Of a DNA stretch of 64,000 bases, positions 35,323-46,949 are shown one piece after another. The stretch's first letter is position 1. The number at the start of each line of letters is the position of its first letter. The notes under the pieces are model-generated. The model did not search any database. It worked only from the letters and a program-made list of their open reading frames with translations, and was not told the DNA's origin. This DNA is from Melampsora larici-populina 98AG31. Its lineage: Eukaryota; Basidiomycota; Pucciniomycetes; Pucciniales; Melampsoraceae. The position numbers and the translations under genes were made by a program. The DNA lies in assembly GCF_000204055.1 (NCBI RefSeq), contig NW_006768827.1:225682-289681 (forward strand). The letters run 5' to 3'.

Positions 35323-36602
35323 ATGTCCAATATCAGAAACTTCACTCAAACCACCCTGCACCTCAACCCATCTAGTGTCCTTGCTCCACCTTTGGCCATA
35401 TCTAATTGTTCTCTGTGGGTGTGTAGCCCTGTTTGTCCGCAACCTGGGTTTGTCATCCAACTACCCAACTCGCAATGTGCCTTATCTCCAACTTCATAAC
35501 CTACTTGATCGCCTAATGTCAATGATGGGGTTACTAGTGATCAAGATGACAGGTTTAAAACCAATGCAGATCAATCCATGACTGCATCAAACCCACCCAT
35601 CCCAGCTCAATCACGTCTGAAGAAGAGAATGCCAAAGGTACTTGTTGGGAAAGGTAAACGTAAAAGTTGTCTTTCTCAAAACACTTCAGACACATCACAA
35701 ATTTGTTCAGCACCTCTGAAGAAAAGGAAGAGACGTGTGACTACTGTGCTTGAGGTACATGATCTCACCTATCCCATCTCTCTTTGGTCTTTCCTCTCAA
35801 CATCTATATTCACTTTTATATTTTCTAAATCACACCATGCTTCAACTTTCCTCACTTTATATTGTTTCATTTCTGTTTCTATCTGATTGCATCTTCCTTC
35901 ATAAAGGACTAGGAAGTGCCTGAGGGTGTTGATGTTCATCAAGATTCAGATATTGAGGTCATAAAGTCACCAGGAGTCTGGCAAGCCCATCTTGGCTGTG
36001 TGTCAAAAGTATTGGAATACTATGATCCACCCACTCATGTGAAAGGCCAAGTAAGTACCTCTCTTTCTGACATCCAAACTCTTTCTTTCCATTGATCATC
36101 TTGTGTGTTATCTGACTAACATCTACATTTCTTGTTTCTTCCAGACCGGAGAAGATCCCCATTGATATTGGTGTAAAGATTGTCGTGGATTCTTTGTCCG
36201 AGGAAAGAGGAGTCATTACAACCTATAATCACATTGAGACAGATTGAAGGATTTACCGGCATGCCCCAGACAACACTTAGAAATCAGAGAGGGTCATGAA
36301 CTCCCTTGGAGCTGGAAGCAACAACAAGACAAGATTGTCCAAGTAGCCGGTACCAACTCAAAATGAATGCTTGATGCTTTCTTATCTCAATCTTCTTTCA
36401 GTGTTGAGATGCTCAACATGGTCCTAGTTATTGGTATTCTTTGACATGGCCTACCCTTTTCTAGATTCAATGATCCTCCTTTGTGTGCGGCTTTCAAGTT
36501 GTCAAATCGCTCTGCAACAATGCGAGGTACCATCTGGGCCTCAGAGACCGCCAAGGGCATCTACCAGGACCTTTTGTCCACAGTCATTGATACAATCAGG
36601 GT
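35323..36602 (+). pseudogene. hAT-type transposase gene with BED-like zinc finger, truncated
   Basis: A frame from ATG 35323 is interrupted by TAA and TGA near 35500-35510 and resumes into a basic exon (RLKKRMPKVLVGKGKRK, RKRRV). A later exon (VWQAHLGCVSKVLEYYDPP) leads across an intron to a zinc-finger-like block, YWCKDCRGFFVRGKRSHYNL, broken by frameshifts. Around 36485-36602 the plus strand reads AFKLSNRSATMRGTIWASET then YQDLLSTVIDTIR, which looks like the start of a hAT transposase core. The catalytic and dimerisation parts are missing. A TATAAA at 35135 could be its promoter. Confidence 0.65.
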
Positions 36603-36608
36603 ATGTTT

Positions 36609-36712
36609 TCTAATGTGAGTGTAAAATTGTAATTCACCCCCATGTAAGTTGATTTTTACACTGCTGTGATCTTGCACTCAATATTGAGTATAAATCATGG
36701 AGTGTAAAAATA
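36609..36712 (+). repeat. Partial copy of the TTTTACAC repeat family
   Basis: GAGTGTAAAATTGTAATT, then TTTTTACACTG, then GGAGTGTAAAAAT follow the same order as the end of the element at 55345-55730. It directly follows the broken hAT gene. Confidence 0.6.
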
Positions 36713-37209
36713 TCTTCACCCATAGAATAAATAACAATAGAAAAACAACATTTTGACTTTCAGCAAAAACTTTTTGTAAGAAAACACGCCTGGCGTGCCA
36801 AGTGGCGCCTGGGCGCAAAAAAACAAAAAAAAACAAAAAGAACATGCCTCAGCGCGCCTACAAAAATATGAGCGCACCCACAACCTGAATCTGAAGGCTG
36901 AAGACCAGTAATCATATGAGAAGCAGGAGTAGGAGGTACACAGCAGCTAACTGACCCCAAATACTGACACCTTGTTGTGGGCTCATGGTGCATTCCAAAA
37001 CTTAGGGCAAGGCACATTAACTGTGTGAGAATTCCCTGTTGCAGGCAGGCCCACATAGTCTCAAATGCTTATAAAACCCACCAGATGCACCCCATGTAAG
37101 CATATTTTCAAAAAAATGCTTTCAGGCTATATGCTAAAGTGTCCAAATTAAGCCCCCCACCATGATTGTATCACCAAACTTCATTCCTATAGCAAAGTAT
37201 GCTTACTTG
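36713..37209. other. Intergenic stretch, no gene seen
   Basis: Contains short GC-rich words (TGGCGTGCC, GTGGCGCC) but no supported feature. Confidence 0.35.
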
Positions 37210-37361
37210 CGGTACTCAAAGCTACATATGTACTCGTACATAGGTGCCGTATATAGTTTTTTTGGCGGGGAAAAACCACAAGAAGTATATTCAAAGTATT
37301 TTGCCCGCCAAAAAAACTATATACAACAACTATGTTGCGTACATAGTTGCTTTGAGAACCG
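37210..37361. mobile_element. MITE with TACTCAAAG ends, copy 2
   Basis: Ends CGGTACTCAAAGC / GCTTTGAGAACCG enclose 152 bp, with the central TTTTTTTGGCGGGG / CCCGCCAAAAAAA palindrome and the ATATAG core seen in the copy at 24879-25035. Both copies have one or more end mismatches, so they are not recent twins. Confidence 0.85.
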
Positions 37362-37636
37362 TAACTCAATGTTACAACTTACAACAAATAGCACAATAAT
37401 CTTGTCAGTTCTGACTCCAGGACATTGGCTTCCACAACAGATGGTAGTGTGGAAGCTTCTGCGGGGATGCAGAGAACATAACTACAAGAAAACTGTACAA
37501 ACATCACGTGACACGCTGTGGCACAGTCGTGCACAGCACACACTCTACAACAAATGTGTGCCTAGGTAAGTTGTACATATATCAAGCAATGTATGTAAAG
37601 TCTGATTAGCTTCAGCTCATGTTATTTTCGACGGCA

Positions 37637-38163
37637 GTTGGACCCGGCCTGTCTGGAAAGGTCCACTCGAAGAGATCTATCTGGACGTTTGTGATCAAGC
37701 CTCAATAGGCGTCTTGCACGCCTTCACCAAATTATTTGCATCTACTTTGATCAAACTTAGTTTGCACTCCTTAGCATTACACACTGGTGAAGATTGGAAC
37801 GCTGATCCAATTTCACAGGCACTCTGGAGTGGAGAACTCTCATTTGAATTGCCCAACCTCAAATTCTTCACCTCATCACACTGTCTTCCAGTAGGATTCT
37901 TAAGAGCCTTTCAAGCTTCAAAGAATATATCCAAAATTCACTTATGTGAGACTCCTATGTTGCATGAACTAGACGTGACAACATGGCTCCAGAGTGAAAT
38001 CTGGCCCAAGCTGACAAAGTTCATCATCTGGCATTCAACAGCGTTTGAATCCTCGGCTAGCGTACATGGATTGCTACAGTTGGCTACAGGATATGGAATC
38101 AAGATGCGCCTCAATGGCCATCTTAATGAACTTTATGATGGCAGCAAGGTGGGTTCCTATTAA
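37637..38163 (+). pseudogene. C-terminal fragment of the F-box-like / LRR family
   Basis: Opens with LEEIYLDVCDQASIGVLHAF and reads cleanly through LPVGFLRAFQASKNISKIHL and IWPKLTKFIIW to a stop at 38161-38163, corresponding to roughly the last third of the intact genes. The F-box-like N-terminus and early repeats are missing. The 3' end has been drawn into a tandem duplication. Confidence 0.85.
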
Positions 38164-38813
38164 TTCTAGCGGGCACAAGGAACGGGGGTCTGGTTTGGTA
38201 AATGTCGAGAATCCTAATAAGGACAAGGATTGCGGTGAAAAACATGACAAGAAACATGATGGAACAAAGTCGTGATGTGAGCTTGGTATGAAATCAAGTA
38301 CTATGGTCGATTAAAATCTATATCAATATCAAGATTAAGAGGTTAACTGGTTCATATTCTTTGTGATTGAAATATTGTTGTCGGATCTTCCTTGCTTTGT
38401 AAAAGACCTTCCTGTAGTTTAGCCTTTGCTTAATAGAACTTTATGATGGCAGCAAGGTGGGTTCGCACAATCAGCGCTTGGAACAGAAGCTTTTGATTCA
38501 TACCTCTGACGAGAATCCTAATAAGGACAAGGATTGCGGTGAAAAACATGACAAGAAACATGATGGAACAAAGTCGTGATGTGAGCTTGGTATGAAATCA
38601 AGTACTATGGTCGATTAAAATCTATATCAATATCAAGATTAAGAGGTTAACTGGTTCATATTCTTTGTGATTGAAATATTGTTGTCGGATCTTCCTTGCT
38701 TTGTAAAAGACCTTCCTGTAGTTTAGCCTTTGCTTAATATTTAACCGGGGCTTATAGCGTGTGATGTGAGCACAATCAGCGCTTGGAACAGAAGCTTTTG
38801 AGTCATACCTCTG
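38128..38813 (+). repeat. About 305-bp tandem duplication
   Basis: ACTTTATGATGGCAGCAAGG recurs at 38130 and about 38438; the 220-base block beginning AATCCTAATAAGGACAAGGA recurs at about 38210 and 38514 essentially without change; and CAATCAGCGCTTGGAACAGA recurs at about 38468 and 38771. The near-identity implies a recent event that copied the end of the F-box/LRR fragment and its downstream flank. Confidence 0.9.
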
Positions 38814-38819
38814 ATACAA

Positions 38820-40716
38820 TACATGTCAAGAAGAAATCGTTGAGCAGACATCCTGTGATCACCCACTATCATAAATGGTGACTGTGTTGCTTGACAGCAA
38901 TTAACACCGCCCGGTCTATGTAGGGATAGTATGCTACAGTCATCTAACTTTTCAGTGAGTCTCTATGCACAGCAGATGGCTCAGATGAGCGTCTTCTAGC
39001 TATCTTCATCTTTGCATGCAAGTCTCACTTGCCTCTTTTTCTGGTATCCTACAGGTTCATTCACTAATACTATGTCATAGATGCACCTGCTTCCTTCTGG
39101 ATTGGGCAAGCTTGCGACACTCATTTCTTTACTCAAGTTGGTTAAGAATCTATTATATGCCACATTACAATTGAGAGAAGGCAGAAATATCAGACACCTT
39201 ATGATTACTGACTGAATGGCAAGTTTCCTGACTCTCTCTTCAACTCTAGTTTGCACAATCACCTATCAGCGTGAGACCTACCCTGGTATTTGTTGCAAAC
39301 TTTATGGATTTGTACTTGCCGATTTTCTTTGTCACGCTTTCAAGGCCAAACCACTCACCACTTTATTTTGAGCCATTTATTTGATTTGATGCGTTAAAAA
39401 TGTAGTATATCTTCATGAAGTCAATACCATATCTTATAAACAACATTCTAATTTGTATGTTTTATCAAGAACAGAAAAGGAATGACCAGGTCAAAAGGTG
39501 ATCAAAATGCCTGATCATAAAGTATAGTTTTGTCGGCTCTGATTTTGAGTGTCTTGACGCCGGATTGCTGACATTGTTTGTAATTATATACTTACATTGT
39601 CCTATTATTCGAGACATTACTTTTGTTATTAGATTTGCTCTTGCAACCATACTGGTTGACATCTTCAGATTTTGAATTTTTGAAGAGCGCTCACTTTTGT
39701 TAGGTGATCAGTATTGAATGTGTTGATCAATCGTAAAGCAAAAGAAGTAGAGTTTCCCACTTGAATGACAGCGTAACTGATCCATGAAAAAGAGGCCGAA
39801 AGAAAGTTACATGTGACCAACCTGTGATTCCATGGGATGTTCCCATCAGCTTTCGAACTGGTCATTAGAAAATTAAGATGGAATCGTAACTCATATTTTG
39901 TTTCTTGGCATGCATCCTCCCAAATACAATTCTTAAGTGAGAAACACTATCAAAAAGTAGCTCGTTAAAAGTAATTCCACCACAAGCTTCTTCAGATCCA
40001 GAGGCACTATCATATTGAGAAGCATCACCTTGCACAGTATCCACTAGCATGCATTGCCTGCAACACCGAAAAAGTAGGCGGAAAGGCAATATATTCAGTG
40101 AAACGCCTCTTAAGCTGTTATGACTTGACAGAAAGATAATCATTACCAATTGCGAGACCCTCATCTCAAGGTGTGATTTGCCGGTTTAGTCGCAATTTCA
40201 TGCCTTTTTCGCGATACGCAGCAAAGACTTAGGAGACAAAAGCGCTATCAAAACTGGCCCGTATCAACAGCGTAGTTTTCTTCGGATTCACTCAATCCAA
40301 ATGATTGGCGAGGAATTATGACTTGGACCTGATCATATGTTCCACATGATTCGACTTGGCCTGTGATTTTAGCACAACTATCTTGAAACCGCTTGCACCA
40401 AACGGAGGAGGGCATTTACTTTAGCTTTGTCGATTTCCTCAGATGGCTTCCATTCCGCGGCAACCAATATTAACGAGCATATTGAGAGCCAAGGCCATGT
40501 CACTTGGAAATCTCAAAAATTACGGGCGTAGTGTTCAAACATACAGACAGAAAGCTTGGTGTCAGCATACAGGACCATCACAAAGGCAAAGGGATGCTAC
40601 TGAGCGGGAAGAATAAACAATCAATGTACACATTCAACATTATCATACCGGGTCAAAATGCTACTAGCATTTCCTGTAAATGTCACGTGTGGATCAGCGT
40701 CGAAGCTGTATGTATA
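38820..40716. other. Mostly non-coding stretch with a weak minus-strand candidate
   Basis: A minus frame at 39865-40164 begins MRVSQLVMIIFLSS, which could be a short signal sequence, and contains a GT..AG pair with a good pyrimidine tract. No consistent continuation or homologous copy is seen, so I do not call a gene. Confidence 0.25.
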
Positions 40717-40728
40717 GGATATAAATAT
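40717..40728 (+). promoter_or_regulatory. TATA-like box upstream of the 40894 gene
   Basis: GGATATAAATATC lies about 170 bp before the start codon, followed by a pyrimidine-rich and CCACCAACC-repeated leader (about 40789-40826). A CACGTG word stands at 40685. Position and composition fit a fungal promoter and 5' leader; no experimental support. Confidence 0.4.
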
Positions 40729-40893
40729 CTTACTTTTCTCTGATCGCCGTTCCTCCTCATCCTGACTCTCTACCACCACGACTTTCAACCACCAAACCAA
40801 CCACCACACCAACCACCACACCAACATACCATTTCATAAAAACATTTACTATTTCCTGAATTCTTCCCACTTCTCTTCCATTTCTCTTTCATC

Positions 40894-41392
40894 ATGAATC
40901 TCCCCAAGTTAACTTTTAAAAAGATCTTCGGTCCTCGTTTTCAAAAAACCCTCTTTGTTTACTTCCCGTTGAACTTCTTCTTTGTTATCTTTTTGATTTG
41001 GGTCACTCACAAGATCTCTCCTCGCAAAGTTCCAGAGTCGTTCCTCCTTAAACTCATCGCTAAAAAGTTGTACATCATTCTTCCTTGGGCTTATTTCTAT
41101 TCCCATATTCTTTACTCTCGCCACGACACTCTTCCAAAGGAGCGTTCGACTATTCCTGAGAAAGATATCGAACTCGGTCCAGTAGCTCCTCTTCCGAAAC
41201 CTCTCGATGCTCCAACCCCTCTTCCAGCCGAATTTGTTGAAATTGATCTAGGTATGTTATCTTTCCTACATTTCTTCTTTCTCATGATTTTATAAACCAG
41301 TCTAACAAACTCTTCATTTGCTTCTAGGTGAAGGTCCCTCAAACTGCGGTCTTCCTGGTCCTCCTCGACCTTTTTTAACATGTGAAGTTTGA
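40894..41392 (+). CDS. Small membrane-anchored protein of unknown function
   Basis: Two exons, 40894-41251 and 41328-41392, join in phase 1 to give 140 residues. A hydrophobic stretch at about residues 19-38 (TLFVYFPLNFFFVIFLIWV) follows a basic N-terminus, and a second, weaker one sits at about 59-73, so it is probably membrane-anchored. After that comes a proline-rich acidic linker (ELGPVAPLPKPLDAPTPLP) and a short C-terminal exon ending in LTCEV. I do not recognise the family. A decayed duplicate of the linker and last exon lies at 41905-42184, which supports the exon model. Confidence 0.65.
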
Positions 41393-41904
41393 AAAACTTG
41401 ACTCGATTTCATCTTGGTATGTTATCTCTGCCTTCATTCGTCATCTATTCATCTTTTCTGAGCACAAATTCATTATGTATCTTGTCTAATCATTTTGACT
41501 CTCCCCAAATCTCTTGTGACTTGGCAGGCGACACGTTCCTTGATTGATTTCCTTATCTCAATGTCTTGTTTGACCATTCCATTCTCTCGTTTGAAATGTG
41601 TTCTTGTTGTTATTGTTTTGCGATGATGAGTAGGAGTTTACTTTTTGAATATTCGTATCGAGTCGTTGCCGATATTTGAATCAATTAGTACTTTAAATAC
41701 CCTCACTCTGAGCTCCTTTACTTCTATCTTTCAATCTCATTTGTAATCAAAAGATATATATCAACATCTCCTTTCAAATGCATTGAAGTGACCAAATGAA
41801 TAGGGATTTCAAAGATACCAAAGTACAAGCTTGCTTTCTTCATCATAAGGCTGTTATTGTGAGAATTGCCTTTTACAACCTTTGACATCTTCAGAGAGTT
41901 TTTG

Positions 41905-42184
41905 TGTTTCTCTACTGTCACCGAGAAAGATAACGAGCTTGGTCCAGTAGCTCCTCCTCCGACCCCTCTCGATGCTATACACCCACTCCTCCAAAACAAA
42001 ATCTAGATGCACGCTTCAACCTGAGCTTCTGAAGTCAACCTTGGTATGTAGTTTCTTTTGATTTCAAGCTTGTTTCCTTTTGCTCGGACTCTGATGTTTG
42101 CTTTCTCCACACTTGTCAGCTCGATTTTCATCAAACTACGGTCTTCCTAGTTCTCCTCGACCTCTTCTTACATGCGACCTCTAA
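41905..42184 (+). pseudogene. Decayed duplicate of the 40894 gene's 3' half
   Basis: STVTEKDNELGPVAPPPTPL and, after an intron-like spacer, a GLPSSPRPLLTCDL segment mirror the linker and last exon of the gene at 40894. A TAG interrupts the first block and there is no N-terminal membrane part. Confidence 0.75.
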
Positions 42185-42755
42185 AGAATTATTCTTCAAA
42201 TTATTTATAATGCTATTGTTCATCTATTAGATTAACTTTGATTTCGATTGGTGTAGAAGTGCAGTTTAGGTTATAAATTCAGAACCATGGATATCTGAAC
42301 CGTTTGATCTCAATCATCTCGATAATGCTTATTAGTACCTTTCGCTGTGACTTGAGAAATAGATAAGAGATGTATTTCATTCACAACAAAACATATTGGA
42401 TGTGTACTCATATTTAACAAGAGGCATTGGGATCTCAACCCCGCATATCTTCATTTAGGGTGTCCAGCTATTGCAGGTCATGCTCAGCTTGGCTATACGC
42501 TCTGAGCTCTCAGTGAGACGCCTTCGCGAAATGTATGTTTTAGATGATGCATTTCATTAGGCTGATCCATACTCCCAGACAACTTGTACATTTTCGAATA
42601 TTGTATTTTATTCAGTAATGATCCTACATCTAATTATGTACAAACGTATTACTGATAAGGATGCTTTAAATCCGTTCAAGCAACTTCGATTTGATTATGA
42701 TTCCATCCAGTAGATTCGTACCCAAAGTACAAAGTATCATCTAGACTGCAGAAAG

Positions 42756-43135
42756 ACTCTTCAAATTCTTTTTCGTGCCTTCGTAGTACATCCTTTCTTC
42801 CTTTGACATTGAAGTTGAGATTGTAGATAGGAATTAATCATATGTTCAGTCATTTGTGCTTTGGAATTCCAAAATCGAATTCGTGCACTGGAAGGATGGC
42901 ACAGCACAAAGAACCTGAATCTGATTTGAGGACTTGCGTAATTCGATGATCTCCTCTTGTACATGGAATCATCGATACGCCAGATAAATTTTCAAAATCC
43001 CTCCTCGTGCCTTCGTCACAATCTTTTGTTCCGTTGTCGACGAAGTTGAGAGTTTGGATAAAAACCATAATAGGATCAGTCATCATTGGATTCAAATTCC
43101 ATAACCGAATTGACGCGTGTTGCTCAGCAAAAACA
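42756..43135 (-). repeat. Diverged direct repeat, possible duplicated exon
   Basis: Blocks at about 42756-42905 and 42995-43135 share TCGTGCCTTCGT, GAAGTTGAGA, and CAGTCAT with matching spacing. On minus both read similarly (RLWNLNPMMTDPIM and RFWNSKAQMTEHMI), so they may be copies of an exon from an unrecognised minus-strand gene. No complete gene model was found. Confidence 0.5.
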
Positions 43136-43569
43136 AGTTTTACGCTGCGAGTTGAGGAAACGCTCCCAACTCTTCGAGCTTCAATCGACATTTGAGATGT
43201 TCAGGCGATCGAAAGAAATATTGCTGATATCGGTGTTGAAACCGCCTGCTAAATGAGCCAGATGAGAAGAATGAAAGAAAACTTTTGATTGATCGAGAAC
43301 CAAAGTTCGCCTTTGGGTATTTAGCCATAGGTGAGATGTGTAAGGTATGGGTTTAAACAAGTCTTTGCATCAAATCAAACACCCCACCCGAGTCTTTCCT
43401 TTCTAGACACACCACACACCATCATCCACCAAGTTGACCTCCACTCTCACACTCGCCAACCTCAACATCGCCGAGCCCACAACATCCTCACAATCCGGCT
43501 CTCAAGTTAATTCGGTCCAATTAATAATAGACCTGAAATCAAAGAAACATATTCATCTTCTTGGACAAA

Positions 43570-44058
43570 ATGGCTGCTTCGCGACCTTCAACCAGTGAAA
43601 ACATTCTATCCGAAAAGGTGAAGCAAACTGATGAGATACACTTTAAATGCATGAATAATTTCAATTCAACTTACGTATGAAATGATACTCTGTTTGTAGA
43701 CGGATGTGTGTGTTGCCAATGCAATCGTCAAAACCGGTATTGGTTTCGGTGCTGGAGTGGTATTAAGTGCAATTCTATTCCGACGTAAGTTTTAAATCGC
43801 AATCCTTGACGAACACACGTAATTTAAAAAGATCTGACTTTTCTTTTTGTTTTGATTACATTCAAATCTCTCAAAGGCCGAGCATTTCCAGTATGGCTTG
43901 GCATCGGTAGTGGTTTAGGAGCTTCATATTCCGATTGTCAAAGAACATTCAATCCAGTTCATGTACCTGGTTATCGATTCCCAGATGTTCAAACTCCATC
44001 TTCACTCAATATGTCTGATACTCCAAAAAATTCTGAGAATGTTAAACGTATACTGTAA
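43570..44058 (+). CDS. MIC10: MICOS complex subunit Mic10
   Basis: Exons 43570-43617, 43700-43784 and 43877-44058 give 104 residues, the normal size. Mic10 sits in the mitochondrial inner membrane and bends it at cristae junctions within the MICOS complex. The family pattern is clear: ILSEKTDVCVANAIVKTG, first glycine motif GIGFGAG, a hydrophobic segment to ILFRRRAFPVW, second glycine motif GIGSGLGASY, then DCQRTFNPV. Both glycine-rich membrane segments needed for oligomerisation are intact. It is a housekeeping gene; neighbours are unrelated. The C-terminal tail beyond the second segment is low in recognisable features. Confidence 0.93.
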
Positions 44059-46949
44059 TTTCAAAAAAAAAACCTTTCACATCTTCAGTTTTTCAGTCGA
44101 AACAAAAGCGTTACTTATTTAACTCTCTTTCTTTAGAAGTCTCTTTTTGGTATGTGATGATGATTGCGGAGCTTGGTTTGAAAATCAACGCTGTATAGAA
44201 TTAGGTGGAATGGCTCACAAAGCTATCATAGCTTGACCTCGTGCTCTCTCACATAACAACATCTTTGGAGTCAAGTGTGAACAAAGGACGTCTTATTAAG
44301 GGTCATTGATAACTGCTTATTACTCAACATCACTTCACAGCTTGTATTACCGTCCGACGCTATGTCTACACGATCAAACCTTTTCCCTTTTGGGAAGCTT
44401 GGTTGAAGGTGATAAAAGACATCTGTGAAATGATGCAGCCATGAATGAGTCTGTGAAAGATACAGAAGGATCGAAGTGATGGTCTTACTGGGTGAGTGAG
44501 CTGATGACGTAGTGTATCAGATTGCATTGGCATGATGATATCAAAAAGCCGAGGATTTGTTCTTCTGTTTACCAATTCTCTGTCATCCAGCATGTCCATC
44601 AGATTGACTCTCGTCCAGTCACGTATACAATATCACTTTCCCACAATCCTTCACCACCTCACCTTACCAGAATCTTTCTCGCGATATGTGACCACGATCA
44701 GATTTATGTTTCCAACAAATTATCGATCAATAATTTTTAAGTGCTTTTGGCTAAAATTGCATATAACACCAAACTTAAGCCTTGAGGTAGCTTGAGGTCG
44801 CGGACGCAGCCGCGGAGAGGGGCTTAGTTAAGCTTGCACCAAACTTAACTAAGTCCCTCTTGAGCACCGAGCCGCTCATTTGCATCAGTATCACATTTGT
44901 AGCTATCGAACAACTTCATCGACTTGCATTTTTTATCTTATCAAATGAATCTCATCGAATTTGAAAAACAGAACGTCTGTTAACTCGAGGTTGGGATATA
45001 ATGAGATTCTCATGACGCGCAAGGCTAAAAAATCGAGTAACAAGAGCTTTCCGACAAGCCAACGACTACACCCAGGCCGATCGGTCACATCTACGTATTT
45101 GATCATGCCTTGGCCACACATTCACTACCTTTAAGGGTAAACAAGTTGATTTGTGGTGGAACCCGGACGGCAGATGCTCAGACGACTTGTATATTAGGCT
45201 TTCCTGCTGAAATCTGCATTCCGCCCTTCTGGTGGCCGCGTATCCGTCAAAGTCTTGTGGTGTTTCATACTTGAGTTGGCAGTAACAAGCACACGCAGTT
45301 TTCATGCATCTAAGAACAGAGAAGAGATATGGAAATTGGCTTGATTGACTTAAAGCTTCGATTTGATGGCCTCAACTTCAAGGCCAATTGGTCCGCTGCG
45401 AATATTCCAAGTGTTTCTTATTTGTGACTTGCCCAATCAAGCACTTCATGGAGATGCTAGTGAGATAAAATGGCTTTCTAATACCATACTCTTTGAAGGA
45501 AACTTGGAGGTGTAAACATATCGAGACTGAACTTGTCTACTTGAAAGTTTAGCGCATATAGCCACTCGATGTGCATCGAGACAGAGCAAAAAATGTCCAG
45601 CTCTCAATTTATATCAGAGAATAAATCATACGCAACAGTCCTGGGAGGCGTTGATATTTACGTTCGTCTGTTGAAAGATCGAAAAACGACTTTTAGGTCA
45701 TCTTTGAGAAAAGTCCAATCTGATCACTTTAGATTTGTGAACGGTTTGCATGCAACATGCGATTGAATAAATCGGTCCTATATCAACCAAGTATGGAAAC
45801 TTAGAAAGCTCTTTGTGGAATACTCGGTAGCCGAATGTCAAGATCTTGGATTGCAAAATTTTGACAATCAAGATCAACATATAGATGACCCATTAGATCT
45901 TTGGGATGACTGAATGAGAAGGTATATAAACGTTGGCACATCCAGTGACTTGATATCAGGGACATACCAAAAAGTCCAGATCACAATTTCTGTCGGGAAT
46001 GATATGTACCAGAGACTCTCAAGACTTTTCACCTCGTGTTGTTCTTTCTAAACATCAAAAAATGCCGTGAAAGGTGTCTTTGAAGTTGAAGTAATCGAAT
46101 CAGATCAATCCAAATTTGGGAATACTTTAGTTATGGTCTTTGTTTGTAGGAAGATACAATCGGAGATGAGCAAATTTTACAATGTCAAAGGGATCGATTC
46201 CAATGAAACTCCTTGCGCCGTGTTTGATATTCAAGTGTTAAGAATTAAGTAATTCGGATTAATGAGAGTCAACCCACTAATGTATAGATATTATCTGTGA
46301 TATTTCGAGTAGGAGTGTATTGATGTGCTGATGTACTTCCCTCAAGAAGGATGATTCTGGTGCTAAACGATGTAGCGAACAATTCTGGATTGCTTTGGTT
46401 TGTTATCTTGAGCATAACACACGTCAACAAATTTACTCAAAGTGTTCTAGGTGATGAAGTGATCAGTACCCGAATTGTGGACCAGCTAAAACCTGAAAGC
46501 CACGCTCACCAAGCATTCGATAGCGAGATATCGAAACTACCTATCCATGATGCTCAACAATCCAAATGGTAAAAATTATGGGTTGAATTTTCAGGATTGT
46601 TCAGTCAAATTGTAAGAGTGATGGACACAGATTTTCTTGTGACAGATTGCTACTGGAACTCGGTGAAGTAGCCATCACAATCATTTTGTACAGCTTCGAC
46701 TTCATTATTTTGAGTACAAATGATAAATTAATGTACTTGCATTATTGTTACTGCTGGATGGACATAAGAAATGCGGCAAAGCTGATCCTGATGCTGATCC
46801 TCCCAGTCACCATTTAGCTCGTATCGGTTGTATTTCTTACTCAGAGACCTTTCCACAACTCACCACTTCGATTCCCAACTCCATATTCCGTCCCTTCCGT
46901 CTCCCTTCAAAACTTCTCGTCTACAACCTTTTGATTGATCACTATCACG
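44059..46949. other. Intergenic stretch with small unsupported frames
   Basis: Short frames at 45569-45766 and 46067-46252 on plus lack domains. The segment from about 46330 is duplicated at about 56895 together with the gene that follows. A hairpin lies at 44816-44860. Confidence 0.45.
44816..44860. repeat. Hairpin of 17-bp arms
   Basis: AGAGGGGCTTAGTTAAG (44816-44832) pairs with CTTAACTAAGTCCCTCT (44844-44860) with one mismatch and an 11-nt loop. A further ACCAAACTTAAG copy stands at 44768. Probably a relic of a small element. Confidence 0.7.
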
